Assembly (NCBI GenBank): GCA_022036555.1
Contig: CM039130.1
Coordinates: 16,410,283-16,474,282, forward strand
Source of the DNA: Microstegium vimineum
Lineage: Eukaryota > Streptophyta > Magnoliopsida > Poales > Poaceae
Direction: 5' to 3'
Length of the DNA stretch: 64,000 bases
Shown one piece after another: positions 1 to 11,581 of this stretch. The translations under genes were made by a program, and so were the position numbers. A model generated the notes under the pieces. That model did no database searches, was not told the origin of the DNA, and saw only the letters and a list, made by a program, of their open reading frames with translations. Each line of letters opens with the position of its first letter. The first letter of the stretch is position 1.

Positions 1-2
1 TC

Positions 3-1127
3 AGATGCCTTGGTAAAGAAAAATCAAAAGAGTTGATGGGCGAAATCCATGAGGGTGTGTGTGGAGCACATCAATCAGCATTCAAGATGAAGTGGATGAT
101 CAGGCGGAATGGATATTATTGGCCAACAATTCTCGAGGGTTGCTTTAACTATTTTAAGGGATGCCAGGATTGTCAGAAGTTTGGTAACGTACAAAGGGCA
201 CCTGCATCGGCAATGAATCCTATAATCAAGCCTTGGCCATTCAGAGGATGGGCTATTGATCTTATCGGCCAGATTTATCCACCATCGAGTAAGGGGCATA
301 AGTTTATACTTGTCGCTACCGATTACTTCACTAAATGGGTTGAGGCAATTCCTTTGAAGAAGGTGACATCGGCAAACATGGTGGATTTTGTTAGAGAACA
401 CATTGTTTACCAATTCGGTATACCTCAGACTATTACTACCGATCAAGGAACCATGTTCACATCGGGAGAGTTTGATGAATTTGCTACTAGTATGGGGTTC
501 AAGGTATTAAACTCTTCTCCTTATTATGCCCAGGCTAATAGTCAGGTTGAAGTGACTAATAAGGGGGTTATGAAACTTATCAAGCGCAAGATTGAAGAGA
601 ACCCTAGAAGGTGGCATGTGGTGTTGAATGAAGCCCTGTGGTCATATCGGATGGCTTGTCATGGTGCAGCCAAAGTTTCGCCGTATCAGTTGGTCTATGG
701 ACACGATGTTGTCCTGCTCTGGGAAATTAAAACTGGTTCTAGGCGATTATCTTTTCAAGATCAATTGACGACCGATGATTATGCTATTCTTATGAAAGAT
801 GAGTTAGAAGATTTAGTAAGTCATCGGCTAAGAGCTTTGATCAGTATTGAAGAAAACAAGAGAAGGGTTGCCAGATTGTATGACAAGAAAGTAAAGGTAA
901 AGGAATTTGCCGATGGTGATTTGGTTTGGAAGTTGATTTTACCGATCGGGACTAAGAGTTCTAAATTTGGAAAATGGTCTCCTAATTGGGAAGGTCCTTA
1001 TCGGATAAAGCAGTCTGCTCCTGGTAATGCCTATATTTTGGAAACTCTCGAAGGAGTTGCATTCCCTAGAGCGATCAATGACAAATACTTAAAGAAATAT
1101 TACCCTAGTATTTGGGTAGACGCATAG
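3..1127 (+). CDS. Ty3/gypsy integrase, C-terminal part of pol (partial)
   Basis: This is an open frame from the window edge to TAG. Integrase inserts the cDNA copy into host DNA. Domains in order: an HHCC zinc-binding module (HEGVCGAHQ, then CQDCQKF), the catalytic core, and a C-terminal domain with the WSPNWEGPY motif of the gypsy integrase tail. The catalytic acids are visible as ATDYF, TTDQG and the E of QVEVTN, with 35 residues between the last two, as expected for D,D35E. No stop interrupts the 374 or so codons seen, so this domain could still be functional on its own. It ends 113 bp before the last codon of the convergent antisense PMD gene. Confidence 0.9.
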   Translation, partial: RCLGKEKSKELMGEIHEGVCGAHQSAFKMKWMIRRNGYYWPTILEGCFNYFKGCQDCQKFGNVQRAPASAMNPIIKPWPFRGWAIDLIGQIYPPSSKGHKFILVATDYFTKWVEAIPLKKVTSANMVDFVREHIVYQFGIPQTITTDQGTMFTSGEFDEFATSMGFKVLNSSPYYAQANSQVEVTNKGVMKLIKRKIEENPRRWHVVLNEALWSYRMACHGAAKVSPYQLVYGHDVVLLWEIKTGSRRLSFQDQLTTDDYAILMKDELEDLVSHRLRALISIEENKRRVARLYDKKVKVKEFADGDLVWKLILPIGTKSSKFGKWSPNWEGPYRIKQSAPGNAYILETLEGVAFPRAINDKYLKKYYPSIWVDA

Positions 1128-1239
1128 AATGCTCGTTTGAATGCCGATGAAAGAGAAAGTTATAATACATCGGTAAAAGCGTACTGACATTATGTTACGG
1201 AGCAAAATCAAGTATCAATGTTACATTTGCCGATACAAT

Positions 1240-4200
1240 TTACAACAAGGATTGGATGGCTGATATCGCACGCAAGCGAATTTGCTCTATCTCCTCCATC
1301 TCCTTGGCATCGACATCGGCAGACCCTTCCATAGGCTTGATCTTCTTCTTTAGCGCAATGGCTTGTCGGGCGTTTGTGTCCCTTTCTTGCAGAAGAGCCT
1401 TGATGGTATCGAGCAGTTGAGCTTTCTTTTGACCGGCTATAGTCAGGGCTTCGTCAACTATCTTCAGTTCAGCCAGCAGCTCTTTCTTCCTTGCCGATAG
1501 TTGAATGATCTCCTGCTCAAGGTCGGCGCCAGAGGCTTCTACTTGGCCGATGCTCTTGTGCTTTTCATCGGCAATCTGTTTGAATTTGAGCATTTCTTCT
1601 GCAAGCTTGGACTGGGCGTTCCTATCGGCAATGCGGCGTGAAATCCGCTGGTATTGGAGTTGGCGGCTCTCAAGGAATGATGCCTGAAAGAGGATCTCTT
1701 CTGTATCGGCAGAGAGGTGGCCTTGGATGTCCTTGAACGCTAACTTTGCTGCAGTTGAATCTTGGACAAGCTAGGATGTATCTTGTTGCAGCAGAGAAAG
1801 CAGTGCTTCAAGTTTAAGTTTAACCTCTGCCGATAAAGTTGGAGCAGAGCTTTCTTCATCTTCGTCTTCATCGGGAGGATTGACAGCGAAGGAGAATAGG
1901 CTATCTGCTGGAGCGGAGGCTTCTTGGTTCTCATCCTCGTCCTGGAGGTTGACGCCGAAAGAGAACAAGCTGTCTGGGGAGTCTTGGGCCTGAGAAAGAA
2001 GAAGTTAAGACATGCTGATTGTGAGGCTATATTGCAAAATTTTAAATAGCCAACTTACCATCTTGAAGCGGGCTTCTTGCCTGGGACTTGGCATGTCAAT
2101 TGGTACAGCCTCATCCTGGAGATCGGTAGCAGTTGCCGATGAGCACACTTCTGTTGGAGGCGGTTGGCATTGTTGGTGCTGTTGATGGCGCTGTCTCTGC
2201 CGTTGTGATCGGTTCCTGCGGTGGTGGTGTCGTCCCCTGGTCAGGATTCTCATCTGGTGTAGGCACTGGTGCCGATACCGATGCTGTTGGTTCCTGCGGT
2301 GACGGTGTTGCTTCCTGGATTGGAGTTTCTTCCATTGGCTGTTCAGGAGCAGATGCCGATGGTTGTTCTGTTGTTGGTGCATCGGCAGCGGTTGGTGATA
2401 CAGCTGGGCTAGCTCGCCTCAAGCGTTTCCACTTTGGCGCAGCGGTAGGCGAACCAGCCCATTTTTGTTGCGAAGCCTGGGGGGCATCGGCAACAGAAGT
2501 TGGAGTTTGTGCAGCTGCCGATGGTCTCATTGCCTGAAAATATTTGGTGCAAGTTACATAAAGTAAATGTTGCCGATAAGCGGTGTATGATCGGTATAAG
2601 TAAAGATAAGATTTACTGCAAAAGCCCGTGTCAAAGCAGCAGCAGCAGCAGCAGCCGATGTAGCCGTGGCCGTCGACTTGGACTTGAGAGTAACCTTAGG
2701 TACCTTCTGAGGGGTGAAGGCAGCCAGCGTGGGGGCATTATTGCCGATGAGTGATATGGGATTCATAATTCAGAGGTTGAAAGGCTTGCCACGCCTGCTC
2801 ATCTTGGGGATTGGATCATCGACCTGTTAGGCATAAGAAAGTCAGATGCTGATGATAGGAATAAATGAAGAGGAATGCATCGGAAATTGAAAACTTACTG
2901 CATCATCAGGAATGATGTGATCAGTGTCAATTATTTGCGATAGTAGTGAGATGACTTAGCAAAGAGTTGATGTCTCCATTCTTGCCACCAGAATTTATAT
3001 TCCTCCGTGATGAAGGATGTTGGTGCCCAGGAGGATAAGTCAATATCTGAAATGTCGGCATTTGGGGGGAGATTGATGACTTTGTTCTAGTCCATGGCGC
3101 TGGAGATGACTTGTCGTGGTTTTACAACCTTGGCATAGCAGAGCTTGATCGGTAGTTGGCCGAACGTCAGTTGTCTTGCTGTTGCCGCTGGGTAGTAGAA
3201 CTCAAAGGATGGAGGAGTGTTCTTTCCAGTTCCAAAAATATTGACTGGAATGGCTCGGGGGATGATACTGGCCTTCATGATCACTGCGTTTTGAGGCACA
3301 GTCCCATCGGTAAGGTTGAACAGCAGGGGAAATCGGTTGTCTTCATCAATATATGGCCACCATAGCCGTTCTGAAGCAGGAATTCCATTGTAAAACTTCT
3401 GGAAAAACATGTCGAACTGCTCTGCATCGGCATCGGTTCCTGGCAATACTATGATGGCCTCTCCGAAGTTGAGTGGAGGACGAGTTGCCGATTCATCATC
3501 CCCATATTTGTAATTTTCTGATATGTCCCTTGGGAATTGCTGAACAAACAAGTCAAACTGAAGGACTTTATACATGTGTGCGTTCAGCCACATGTTTATG
3601 AACCACCAGGGGCCTCCGAGGTTGCCGATGGACTCGCCTAGCAGTAACTTCTTGGACACTTGGTGCAAGAGACGGTATACTGATCCAAGAAGATATCGGC
3701 CAAGGGGAAGTCTTGTTCCATCGGCTAAGAGTTCTGCAGCTGGGAGGCACATTGTAGTCGCACCGACTGTTTTGCCACAAAAGATAAACTTTTCCAGCCA
3801 CATGTTCAGAAAAATGACATGCTCTCTTTGTCCTACCGGTCTAGTCTTTTGGTATTCCTGGATGTAACCGGTCCAGCCGCCGATATTTCGAGTGTTCACT
3901 TTATACTCGGCTTTCCTATTGAACATAGTGGATGTATCGGCAGAAGAGACGTCCAGGCCAGTCAGCATATGCACATCGGCAAGGGTAGGGGTGGCTGGTC
4001 CATGTCTGAATAGAAAGGCGTTCATGGTGTCAGACCAGAAGTAGGAGGCTGCTATCAGCATGTTTTCGTTTTTCTCCATATCGGCAATGGAGAGCCTGAT
4101 GCACTGATCCAGACTTCGTTCTGACCAGTAAACTTGCTGTGTTCTAACGACCCTAAGGTACCAGTTCTTCCACCCTTTGATGGGCTTGGGCCATGAACGG

Positions 4201-4490
4201 AAGACGTCCTTCCATAATCCTAAACTGAAGCATTCAGATCTAAAAGGAATACGGTTGGTTTCCGCGTTGATCATGTAACTAGGATCAGGGTTGCCCATTA
4301 GGCCTAGGCAGTTGAAGTTGGAATGCTCGAGGGGGATCACTACTTTGTTGTATAGTTCCTGGGTTTCGAAAGGAAAAGGAAGGAATCAAAGAAGTAAAGG
4401 GGAAGATTATGGATTCATACGGACAGTGGACTTGCAGAAAGAGTAAGAAGGAAATGGATTTACCTTGGGAATGTCAACTTGTATCGCCAT
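1240..4490 (-). pseudogene. Antisense plant mobile domain (PMD) gene of Tat-A, with introns
   Basis: This gene is read opposite to gag-pol. Exon 1 (4490-4464) encodes MAIQVDIPK, then a GT-AG intron (4463-4359) leads into a long exon 2 (4358 to about 2899). Exon 2 carries the PMD (aminotransferase-like) domain: GLMGNPDP, GWKNWY, FWSDTMNAFLFRHGPATPTLADV, GGPWWFINMWL and SFEFYYP. Weaker downstream exons are Ala/Thr-rich (about 2766-2554), Pro/Ala-rich (about 2530-2111) and a coiled coil (1593-1240, ending ISAIQSLL). An in-frame TAG near 3087 cuts exon 2 before the conserved WWQEW block, a shift follows it, and a TGA lies in exon 3, so the gene is broken. PMD domains occur in host silencing factors such as MAIL1 and in retroelements. 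The role in the element is unknown. Confidence 0.8.
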
Positions 4491-4644
4491 TGGAGCTGAG
4501 AGAGTTCTTGCGGTTCGTACTTGGCTTGGGGAGAGTACTGTTGTTTGAGCTCAGATTCTTCGGAGGCGCCGCCGGAGGTTGAAGACGAAGGCGGGTGAAA
4601 AGTGAAAGTGGGCCTAGGGTAAAAAGTAAGTTGGATCGTGGTAA

Positions 4645-4652
4645 TTTTTATA
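4645..4652 (-). promoter_or_regulatory. TATA box of the antisense PMD gene in Tat-A
   Basis: TATAAAAA on the minus strand lies 155 bp upstream of the PMD start codon at 4490. The stretch between them reads like a plant 5' leader, with a CT-rich run and no other long frame. It suggests the antisense gene has its own promoter rather than depending on the LTR. Confidence 0.5.
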
Positions 4653-4894
4653 GACCTGGGTCAGGGGTATTTTGGAATTTCTGCTCATACTGTACAGGAA
4701 TGTGGAGAGGCCCGCGGTGGATGTGCGCAATAATCAAGGAGATATTATCAGATTTACAATTGTTTGTGCTATGATCGAGGAATTTTATTAATAAATTGCG
4801 GTTCTATGCGCGAGAATCGAGGAAGTTGTGTAGTTATCTTGGAAGGAACGACTACAGTGGAGAAAATTTCAGCGCATAAAATATTCTACACTCC

Positions 4895-4910
4895 GAAATT
4901 GGGGGGCATG
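4895..4910 (+). other. Polypurine tract of Tat-A
   Basis: GAAATTGGGGGGCATG directly precedes the LTR start TGTTGACACC at 4911. A purine-rich run at this place primes plus-strand DNA synthesis in LTR retrotransposons and fixes the plus orientation of the element. Confidence 0.8.
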
Positions 4911-5929
4911 TGTTGACACCTTTTTTCGGCACGTGTCAAATGAGTCAAGACTTGCATGAATCGGTGGCCATTTTCTATCGGCATCAAGAAGTCATTGGTA
5001 AAATTTATCGATGGGAGTGCACTGTAAGAAGGGTGAGTTTGTTGCCGATGAAATCTGGATGGTCCTTGCCGATAAAGGTTGATTGATGAAGTCAGGTCAC
5101 CAGGATTGCAAAGTTGCCGATTGCCGATGAGGGGATGTTGCCGATGCCGATTGCCGATGAGCATGGGGTACCGATAGGCACAGGATGACTTGGCGGTTGA
5201 CGTCGGTGAAAGATTGCTGGTGGTGAAAGAAGGAAGTAGCGGATTGAAGGAGTCTGCCGATGGAAAGTTTTCATCGAAGCGAAGATATAAGGAAACTGGA
5301 GATTTTATACCATTATTATTATAGCGGTTTGAGTCTGACTCTTGCATGAGTCGTTTGTTTTCCTTTAAAATAGGCATGTTTGTTTAGGAAAATAATGTTG
5401 TTATTTTAGATCCGACTCCTGCGCGAGTCAGTTTTCTTAAAATCAGGAGTTTGTTTTAGGAAAGGTACGGGTCGTGTCTCTGTACAACTCTCTATGCGGG
5501 AGTATAAATATGTGCCCAAGGGCTGAGTGTAAAAAGAATCAATCATATCAAAAATCAAATCAATTTACTCTTATTCTACTTTTATCGCAATTTACCCCTT
5601 TTGCATTAGTCTTAGTTTATCTACGAGTTCTTCAAGCTTCGACGGGCTGCATCACCTTGATCTCCGTCAAACCCTTGTAAGTTCTGCGTGGGAGTATCTC
5701 TGAGCTTTGATATCCTGGCGTATCGATGTTGTCTCGTTCAGCTCTGCTCTAGTTATCCTGATCAAGTCCCAATCTTGGCATCCGGGCGTATCGCCGTTGT
5801 CTTGATTGAATCTTGTTCTAGTTATCGTCCTTGTCGATTAACTGGTCAAATCGACTGGCACACCCTCAGAAATCGAATTCGGGTAATAGCCCGAGGTGTT
5901 CGCAGATCCTGACACTTTTTGTGTCAACA
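4911..5929 (+). repeat. 3' LTR of Tat-A (1019 bp)
   Basis: It starts TGTTGACAC and ends GTGTCAACA, a perfect 9-bp terminal inverted repeat. A TATA box (TATAAATA) lies at 5503-5510. GCCGAT occurs five times in 43 bp at 5116-5158. Near the 3' end a TCAAATCGACTGGCAC block (about 5850-5865) recurs in the other Tat-type LTRs of the window. Confidence 0.9.
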
Positions 5930-6902
5930 CTAGTATAGTAACGCTCAAAGTAAATACTAAGTAAAGTAAAGGGAAAGGATAATATATTAATAAAGATAAA
6001 GTCTTGCAAAGAAGGAAAGATACAAGAGCTATACCAGACTTCCAAAAGACAACTCCGAAATCCCGAGCAAGCTCGACTCAACTCTAACTCCCACTCTAGA
6101 CTAACTACTAGAACAATTCTAAGGAATGGAGCTTGTAGGCTTCTTCACCATGTATAGAGAGGGGGGTATGGCCCTCTATTTATAGTGGGGGTTGGAGTAG
6201 GGGCTACTCCAGCACCACGTCAGCGATCCAGGGCCTTCCATCCTCCACCGTTGGATCCAACCGACTTAGAAACCGACCAAGGCATGGATGGTGGTGATCC
6301 AACACGTCGGGGGTGGAGTATGGCGGTTGGGGGGAGCCAACCGACCTAGGGGGTGGATCGGCCGATCCCCCCTATGGCCAGTGGGCCCTCTCTTGCCTCC
6401 TTGGATGAAGTCCCACTGGTCAGGGACTGAGTGGGTCCTGGTGGGCCCAGGTGTGGATCGGTCGACCCCCCTCTTGGGGGTTCTGGCCCACCTCTGCTGT
6501 CCTGATGTTGGCCCCACTTGTCATTGATATTAATTGTTGGTTCTGAGGTGGTTGTCACGTTTATCTCCTTAGTGTGGGCCCATGGATCCATGTGCTTTGC
6601 TTGTGAGCCGTTGAGAGAAAGCACAGAGTAATCCAAGGGATGGAAATCACTCTGGGATGCTTCTCTTGGATCATGGCCGGGAGGGGAGCCAAGTGGGCCC
6701 ATAGGGTGGTCGGCTGACCCCCTATGTGGGTCCCACTGGCTCTCACTTGCTTCATTTGTTCATTCCTGCACTCAAACACTCATGGACATGTGGAACTGGT
6801 TATTTGATAAAATATGCTCATGATGTGTTTGTTTTATCCTTGATCCAGAGGTTGGTGGAAACATTTTAGATATGTAAAAGATAGTCATAACTTGTGCCAA
6901 CA
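5930..6902 (-). repeat. Athila-family LTR fragment, minus orientation
   Basis: It matches, in the same orientation, the LTR at 33116-34918 from about 33843 onward, and ends GTGCCAACA at 6902. The missing first half lies beyond Tat-A to the left. A minus-strand TATA box (complement of CTATTTATAG) is near 6175. It contains three palindromic motifs of the GGTCGGCCGACC class, at 6355-6368, about 6455-6470 and about 6703-6724. Open frames here are shadows of low-complexity sequence. Confidence 0.8.
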
Positions 6903-7031
6903 AGCTGGCAATGAGAAGAGTGGTACCTCTAAACAGGCCGCAAGTGTTAAACAGACATCTCAGGACCAATCTGAGAGCCCTCCTTACCTGTCAAACTTAA
7001 AGAGAAAAGCAGGCCTACAGTACAGCTTTGT

Positions 7032-7613
7032 ACTAATAGCACTGGGCAGTGGAAAGCAAAATTAGTGTCAATTGAGAATAACTCTGGGGCCTCAAAGAAG
7101 CCAGTTGGGAGTGGAACACCTTCTCCTGTGAGGTCAAGCAAGCAGAACGCTACCATTGCGGACCAGGACTCACTGGAGCGGGCATCCATTCTTAAGGCGC
7201 GCAAGAATTTGGATAACGTTGCTTCAACTTAAGGTATTGTTTCCCCTTCAAATTATTTCATTAATTTAGATAATTCTTGCTTATTAGAGACCACAAATTA
7301 TTTGGGGATTGCTCTGGGGGATAGTGACCAATTAATTTCAGATTCCTTAAATTTATTAAAACAAGTTGAAGCGTCTAGACTTTTGGAGGCTGTTGAGAAA
7401 AAATCTTTGCCTAGTGTTTATGAGGAGGTGGATGTTTCATCAGTTTGTTCCTTAGAGGATGGATTAGATATAGAGGCCCTTAATGCTATTTGTTCAGATA
7501 TTACGGAAACCTTAGGTGATGGGGGTTGTGATTCTGTGTGTCTACAAACCCCTTTATCACAGTTTAGGAAGGTCCGTAGAAAGGGTAAAGGGCTTAAGGA
7601 AAATTCTGTTTAA
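7032..7613 (+). pseudogene. LINE ORF1, C-terminal part
   Basis: One reading frame runs from about 7032 to TAA at 7611-7613, broken only by a TAA at 7230-7232. Its first part contains SSKQNATIADQDSLERA and resembles the low-complexity tail of plant LINE ORF1 proteins (nucleic-acid-binding, gag-like). The nucleocapsid zinc knuckle expected upstream is not present, which fits 5' truncation. Its stop codon is directly followed, in the same frame, by the ATG of ORF2 (TAAATG). Confidence 0.6.
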
Positions 7614-10600
7614 ATGAAAGGGATCTTTTGGAATTGCAATGGGTTTGCAGACCCCAAAAGTATAGGTTTCTTTCAGATTTAACAAAAGAAAAAGACCTAG
7701 ATTTCATTGCCTTATCTGAAACCGGTAGGGATAGTTTTCCGCAATCCACTTTCAATAATATCTGCGCTGGCAGGGATTTTTTGTGGCATTGTAAGTCCCC
7801 ACATGGTAGATTTGGTGGTATGATTCTTGGTGTTAATTTATTAATCTTTGATGTGGGGGAAATCGAAGAGGGCGATTTTTCCATTCGCTTCAAAGTTCAG
7901 TATAAGCAAGATGATTTCAAATTTAACTTGATTTCGATATATGGACCAGCCCAGGAAACCCATAAGTCCAATTTTCTTTCCGAATTGGTGCGCATGTGTT
8001 CAAAAGACACTTTACCTATCATAATAGGTGGTGATTTTAACATTATGCGTCGACCCGATGAGAAGAATAATTCCTAGTTTGATAATAGGTGGCCTTTTCT
8101 CTTTAATGCAGTAATTGATACGCTAAACTTTAGAGAAGTTGAACTATCGGGGAGGAAGTACACCTGGGCAAATCACTTGAAAAATCAAACCTTTGAGAAG
8201 TTGGATAGGGTGTTGGTGTGTACTGATTTTGAGGAAACATTTCTAGAAATTACCGTTAATGCCTTAACAAGAGAGATTTTAGATCATACACCTTTGTTTT
8301 GTAACATGAAGAATGTTTCCTCGTCTTATCAACCTCAATTCAAGTTTGAATTGGGTTGGTTGACACGAGATGGTTTTGTTGAGCTGGTTCAGGATGTCTG
8401 GAATAATGTTGATGTGGCAGGGCCTCCTATGGTTAGGTGGCAGACAAAGATAAGACGTCTGCTCCAATACCTTAGAGGATAGGCAAAAAACTTAACAGGC
8501 GCGTACAAACAAGAGAAAGCGGCGTTGTTGGATAAGCTCGATACCCTGGATAAAAAGGAAGAAACAGTATTGCTTGATGAATCAGAATTAAATCTAAAAC
8601 ATGTCTTAAATGAAAGATTAGCAGAGTTGCTTAGGGAGGAAGAATTAAAATGGTACCAGAGGGCTAAAGCCAAACATCTCCTGGAGGGTGATGCAAATAC
8701 AAAATACTTTCATTTATTGGCAAATGGCCGCCATATCAAATCTCATATTTTTCAGTTAGAGGATGGCAGTGATATTATAACTGGTGATGCTCAACTCAAA
8801 AAGCATATTACCAAGTATTACAAATCACTGTTTGGACCATCTGTGAACTCTACCATTTCATTGGAGGAGTCCAATACAGATGACATCCCCCCAGTCACGG
8901 TGCTTGAGAATGAGTTTTTAACTGCTGAGTTTACTGAGGATGAAGTTAGGACTGCAATTTTCCAAATGGAACATAATAAGGCACTAGGCCCAGATGGCTT
9001 CCCGCCAGAGTTTTATCAGGTCTTATGGGATTTAATAAAAGACGACTTGATGGCTCTGTTTACAGAGTTCTATCATGGAGCCCTAAACCTGAGTAGTCTT
9101 AACTTTGGGATAATAATCTTGCTGCCAAAAAGTAAAGATGTGAAAACCATTCAACAATACGGGCCCATCTGTTTGTTGAATGTCTCTTTCAAAAATTTTA
9201 CCAAAGTGGCAACTAATAGATTGTCTATAGTAGCTCAGAAGGTAATTAGACCAACTCAAACGGCCTTTTTACCTGGGAGGAACATTATGGAAGGGACTGT
9301 GATTCTCCACGAGACCATCCACAAGCTTCATTCAAAGAAGCAGAGTGGGGTCATTTTTAAAATTGACTTCAAGAAGGCTTATGACAAAGTTAATTGGAGT
9401 TTCTTACAGCAAACCTTGCGTATGAAAGGTTTTTCCTAAAAATGGTGTGACTGGGTAAAGTTGTTTACTTAGGGGGGTAACGTTAACATAAAGGGCAATG
9501 ATCAACTAGGACCATATTTCCAAACGAGGAAGGGACTAAGACAAGGGGACCCGACGTCACCGGTCCTTTTTAACATTGTGGTCGATGTGCTGGCTGTCTT
9601 AATTGAAAGAGCCAAAGCGACATGAAGAATTGAGGGTGTTATACCTCACCTGCTCCATGATGGTCTATCCATCTTATAGTATGCGGATGATACAGTTTTG
9701 TTTATGAGTCATGATGTAGAAAAGGCGGTAAACATGAAATTTCTGCTTACCACCTTCGAACAACTATCTGGGCTCAAGATAAATTTTTACAAGAGTGAGA
9801 TCTTTTGCTTTGGTGAAGCTAAGGACCACGAATCCTTTTATTCGCAACTGTTTGGGTGTAACCTCGGGGGTTTTCCTTTTCGTTATTTGGGACTACCAAT
9901 GAATGTTAGGAAATTGAGTAATAAGGACCGGCAAATTATTGAGGTAGAATAGAGAAGAGACTTAGTGGTTGGAAAGGAAAAATGCTCTCAACAGGAGGAC
10001 GGTTGGTCTTGATAAATTCAGTGCTTTCCAGCTTACCGATGTTCATGATGTCTTTCTTTGAAATTCCAAAAGGAGTTTTAGAAGAGATTGATTGTTTCAT
10101 ATCAAGGTTCTTTTGGCAGAATGATCAACATAAGAGAAAATATAGACTAGCTAGATGGGAAATCTTGTGTCAACCAAAAATTCAAGGGGGATTGGGCATC
10201 CTCAATTTAGAAATCTAAAACAAGTGTTTACTAAGCAAATGGATTTTTAAGCTCCTAAATGAGGAGGGGTTATGGAAAGAATTGCTAAGGAACAAATATT
10301 TAAAAGATAAACCTTTTGGAAGCTGTGTTAGGAAATGTACAGACTCCCATTTCTGGAAAAGCCTGATGAATGTCAAAGATACATTTATGGGTTTTGGATC
10401 CTTTAAAGTGCAAGATGGCTCCCAAACCAGGTTCTGGATAGATACTTGGCTAGGAGACAAGCCATTGAAGGATAGATACCCCAACTTGTTTAACATTGTA
10501 AGAAGGAAACAAGATTTCATTTAGACCTTGGTTCAATACCACTAAATATTTCATTTAGACTAAATTTAGTGGGGAGGAACCTTAGGGATTGCCATAGGAT

Positions 10601-11235
10601 TGTAGCCTCCGTACAAAATATTAATCTTCTTAATCAAAGAGATGTTTTTGTATGGAATTTACATTCATCAGGTGCTTTCTCAGTTAACACAATGTATGCT
10701 GCTTTAATTAATAATGGGGTTCGTGTCTCACAGGATATTTGGCAGATTGAAGTACCAATGAAGATTAAAATCTTTCTTTGGTATCTAAAAAAGGGGTGAT
10801 TTTAATTAAGGATAATCTGTCAAAACGAAACTGGAATGGGGATACTAGTTGTTGTTTTTGCCATAGTCTAGAGACTAATCATCATCTTTTTCTGGATTGT
10901 GTTTATACCAAATTTCTGTGGCGTGCGGTACACTTGTTATTTGGGGTTTCTCCTCCCCAATCTGTGAATGATTTGTTCATCACTTGGTCTAAAAAGGGTA
11001 GTAAAAAGTAAAACCTGTTATTATTAACGGCAGCCTCCGCATTGTGTTGGACGATTTGGCTAACAAGGAATGAGGTGATTTTTGACAGATGTGCTCCAAA
11101 ATCTTTTTTGCGGGTTCTATTCCGGGGAACTCACTAGCTACGCCAGTGGGCAAAACTACAGCGGCATGATGAACAGAGAAAACAGTTTGTTTTGGTTGCT
11201 CAGCACCTTGAGACATCATCTTTACAGTTCTTTAG
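7614..11235 (+). pseudogene. LINE ORF2: endonuclease and reverse transcriptase
   Basis: It starts at ATG 7614 with MKGIFWNCNGF, the usual start of a plant L1 endonuclease. A frameshift near 7660 moves it to the frame carrying IALSETGR, GGDFNIMR and DRVLV. An RT follows (LGPDGFPPEFYQ, LLPKSKD, PICLLNVSFK, TAFLPGRNIMEG, IDFKKAYDKVNW; the catalytic YADD is encoded at about 9679-9690, just after a stop). After it come thumb and connection motifs (RYLGLPM, LSTGGRLVLINSVLSSLP, FFW) and a zf-RVT-like end (FLWYLKKG, CCFC, HHLFLDC). Stops at about 8075, 8480 and 9437 and several shifts after 9950 show it is long dead. Homology continues past the stop at 11009 to about 11235. Confidence 0.85.
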
Positions 11236-11581
11236 GTCCTCTAGATAGCTTACATTAAGAAACATTGGTCACATCTAGTCAAGTGTCTTCCTTTAGTTCC
11301 TTTTCTTTGGAGGTCTATTGTCTTGTTTAAACTTTGTTGCGTCTGTAAGGTTGGTGCGGATTGGGATCTTGTAATAATTGGTCTGATTCTATCTTTCGAT
11401 AGATGAAACCGGATAATTTATCCTTTATCTAAAAAAATATGTTTTGGGCTAGGAGTGAGTTGTTTCTGTTGTCTAAGAGGTTTTCCAGCCTGCGTGCTGG
11501 GATGATAGGGTGCCTTCTGTTTTGTTTTATTTTGTAATTATTCTTTGCTTTTTCCCGTCTATTAAAAATCCGCTTTTGAAC

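Larger units (their letters stand above)
1..5929 (+). mobile_element. Tat-A: 3' half of a Ty3/gypsy Tat-lineage LTR retrotransposon
   Basis: The window opens inside pol. In order it shows the integrase end (3-1127), an antisense PMD gene (4490 down to about 1240), a polypurine tract and the 3' LTR (4911-5929). An antisense extra gene between pol and the 3' LTR is a known feature of some Tat-lineage elements. The integrase closely matches those of Tat-B (18430-19307) and Tat-D (56550-57790). The right end abuts an Athila-type LTR (5930-6902), so this copy probably inserted into that LTR. The 5' end lies outside the window, so the target duplication cannot be checked. Confidence 0.9.
6903..11440 (+). 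mobile_element. Non-LTR retrotransposon, plant L1-type LINE (decayed)
   Basis: The end of an ORF1 is followed by an ORF2 carrying endonuclease, reverse transcriptase and a C-terminal zf-RVT-like region, the standard plant L1 order. There are no LTRs. The 3' end is placed at the A-rich tail after TTTATCTAAAAAAAT near 11440. The left edge abuts the Athila LTR at 6902, so the copy is probably 5'-truncated inside ORF1. A target duplication was not identified, and the exact 3' end is uncertain by about 100 bp. Confidence 0.85.

Noticed and set aside
3087..4340. 417-residue frame taken as an independent host gene
   Set aside because: It lies antisense inside Tat-A between integrase and 3' LTR, has a homologue in the same place in Tat-D, and is therefore element cargo.
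6266..6779. Several overlapping frames on both strands
   Set aside because: The segment is an Athila LTR; the frames run through the palindromic G/C motifs and have no domain.
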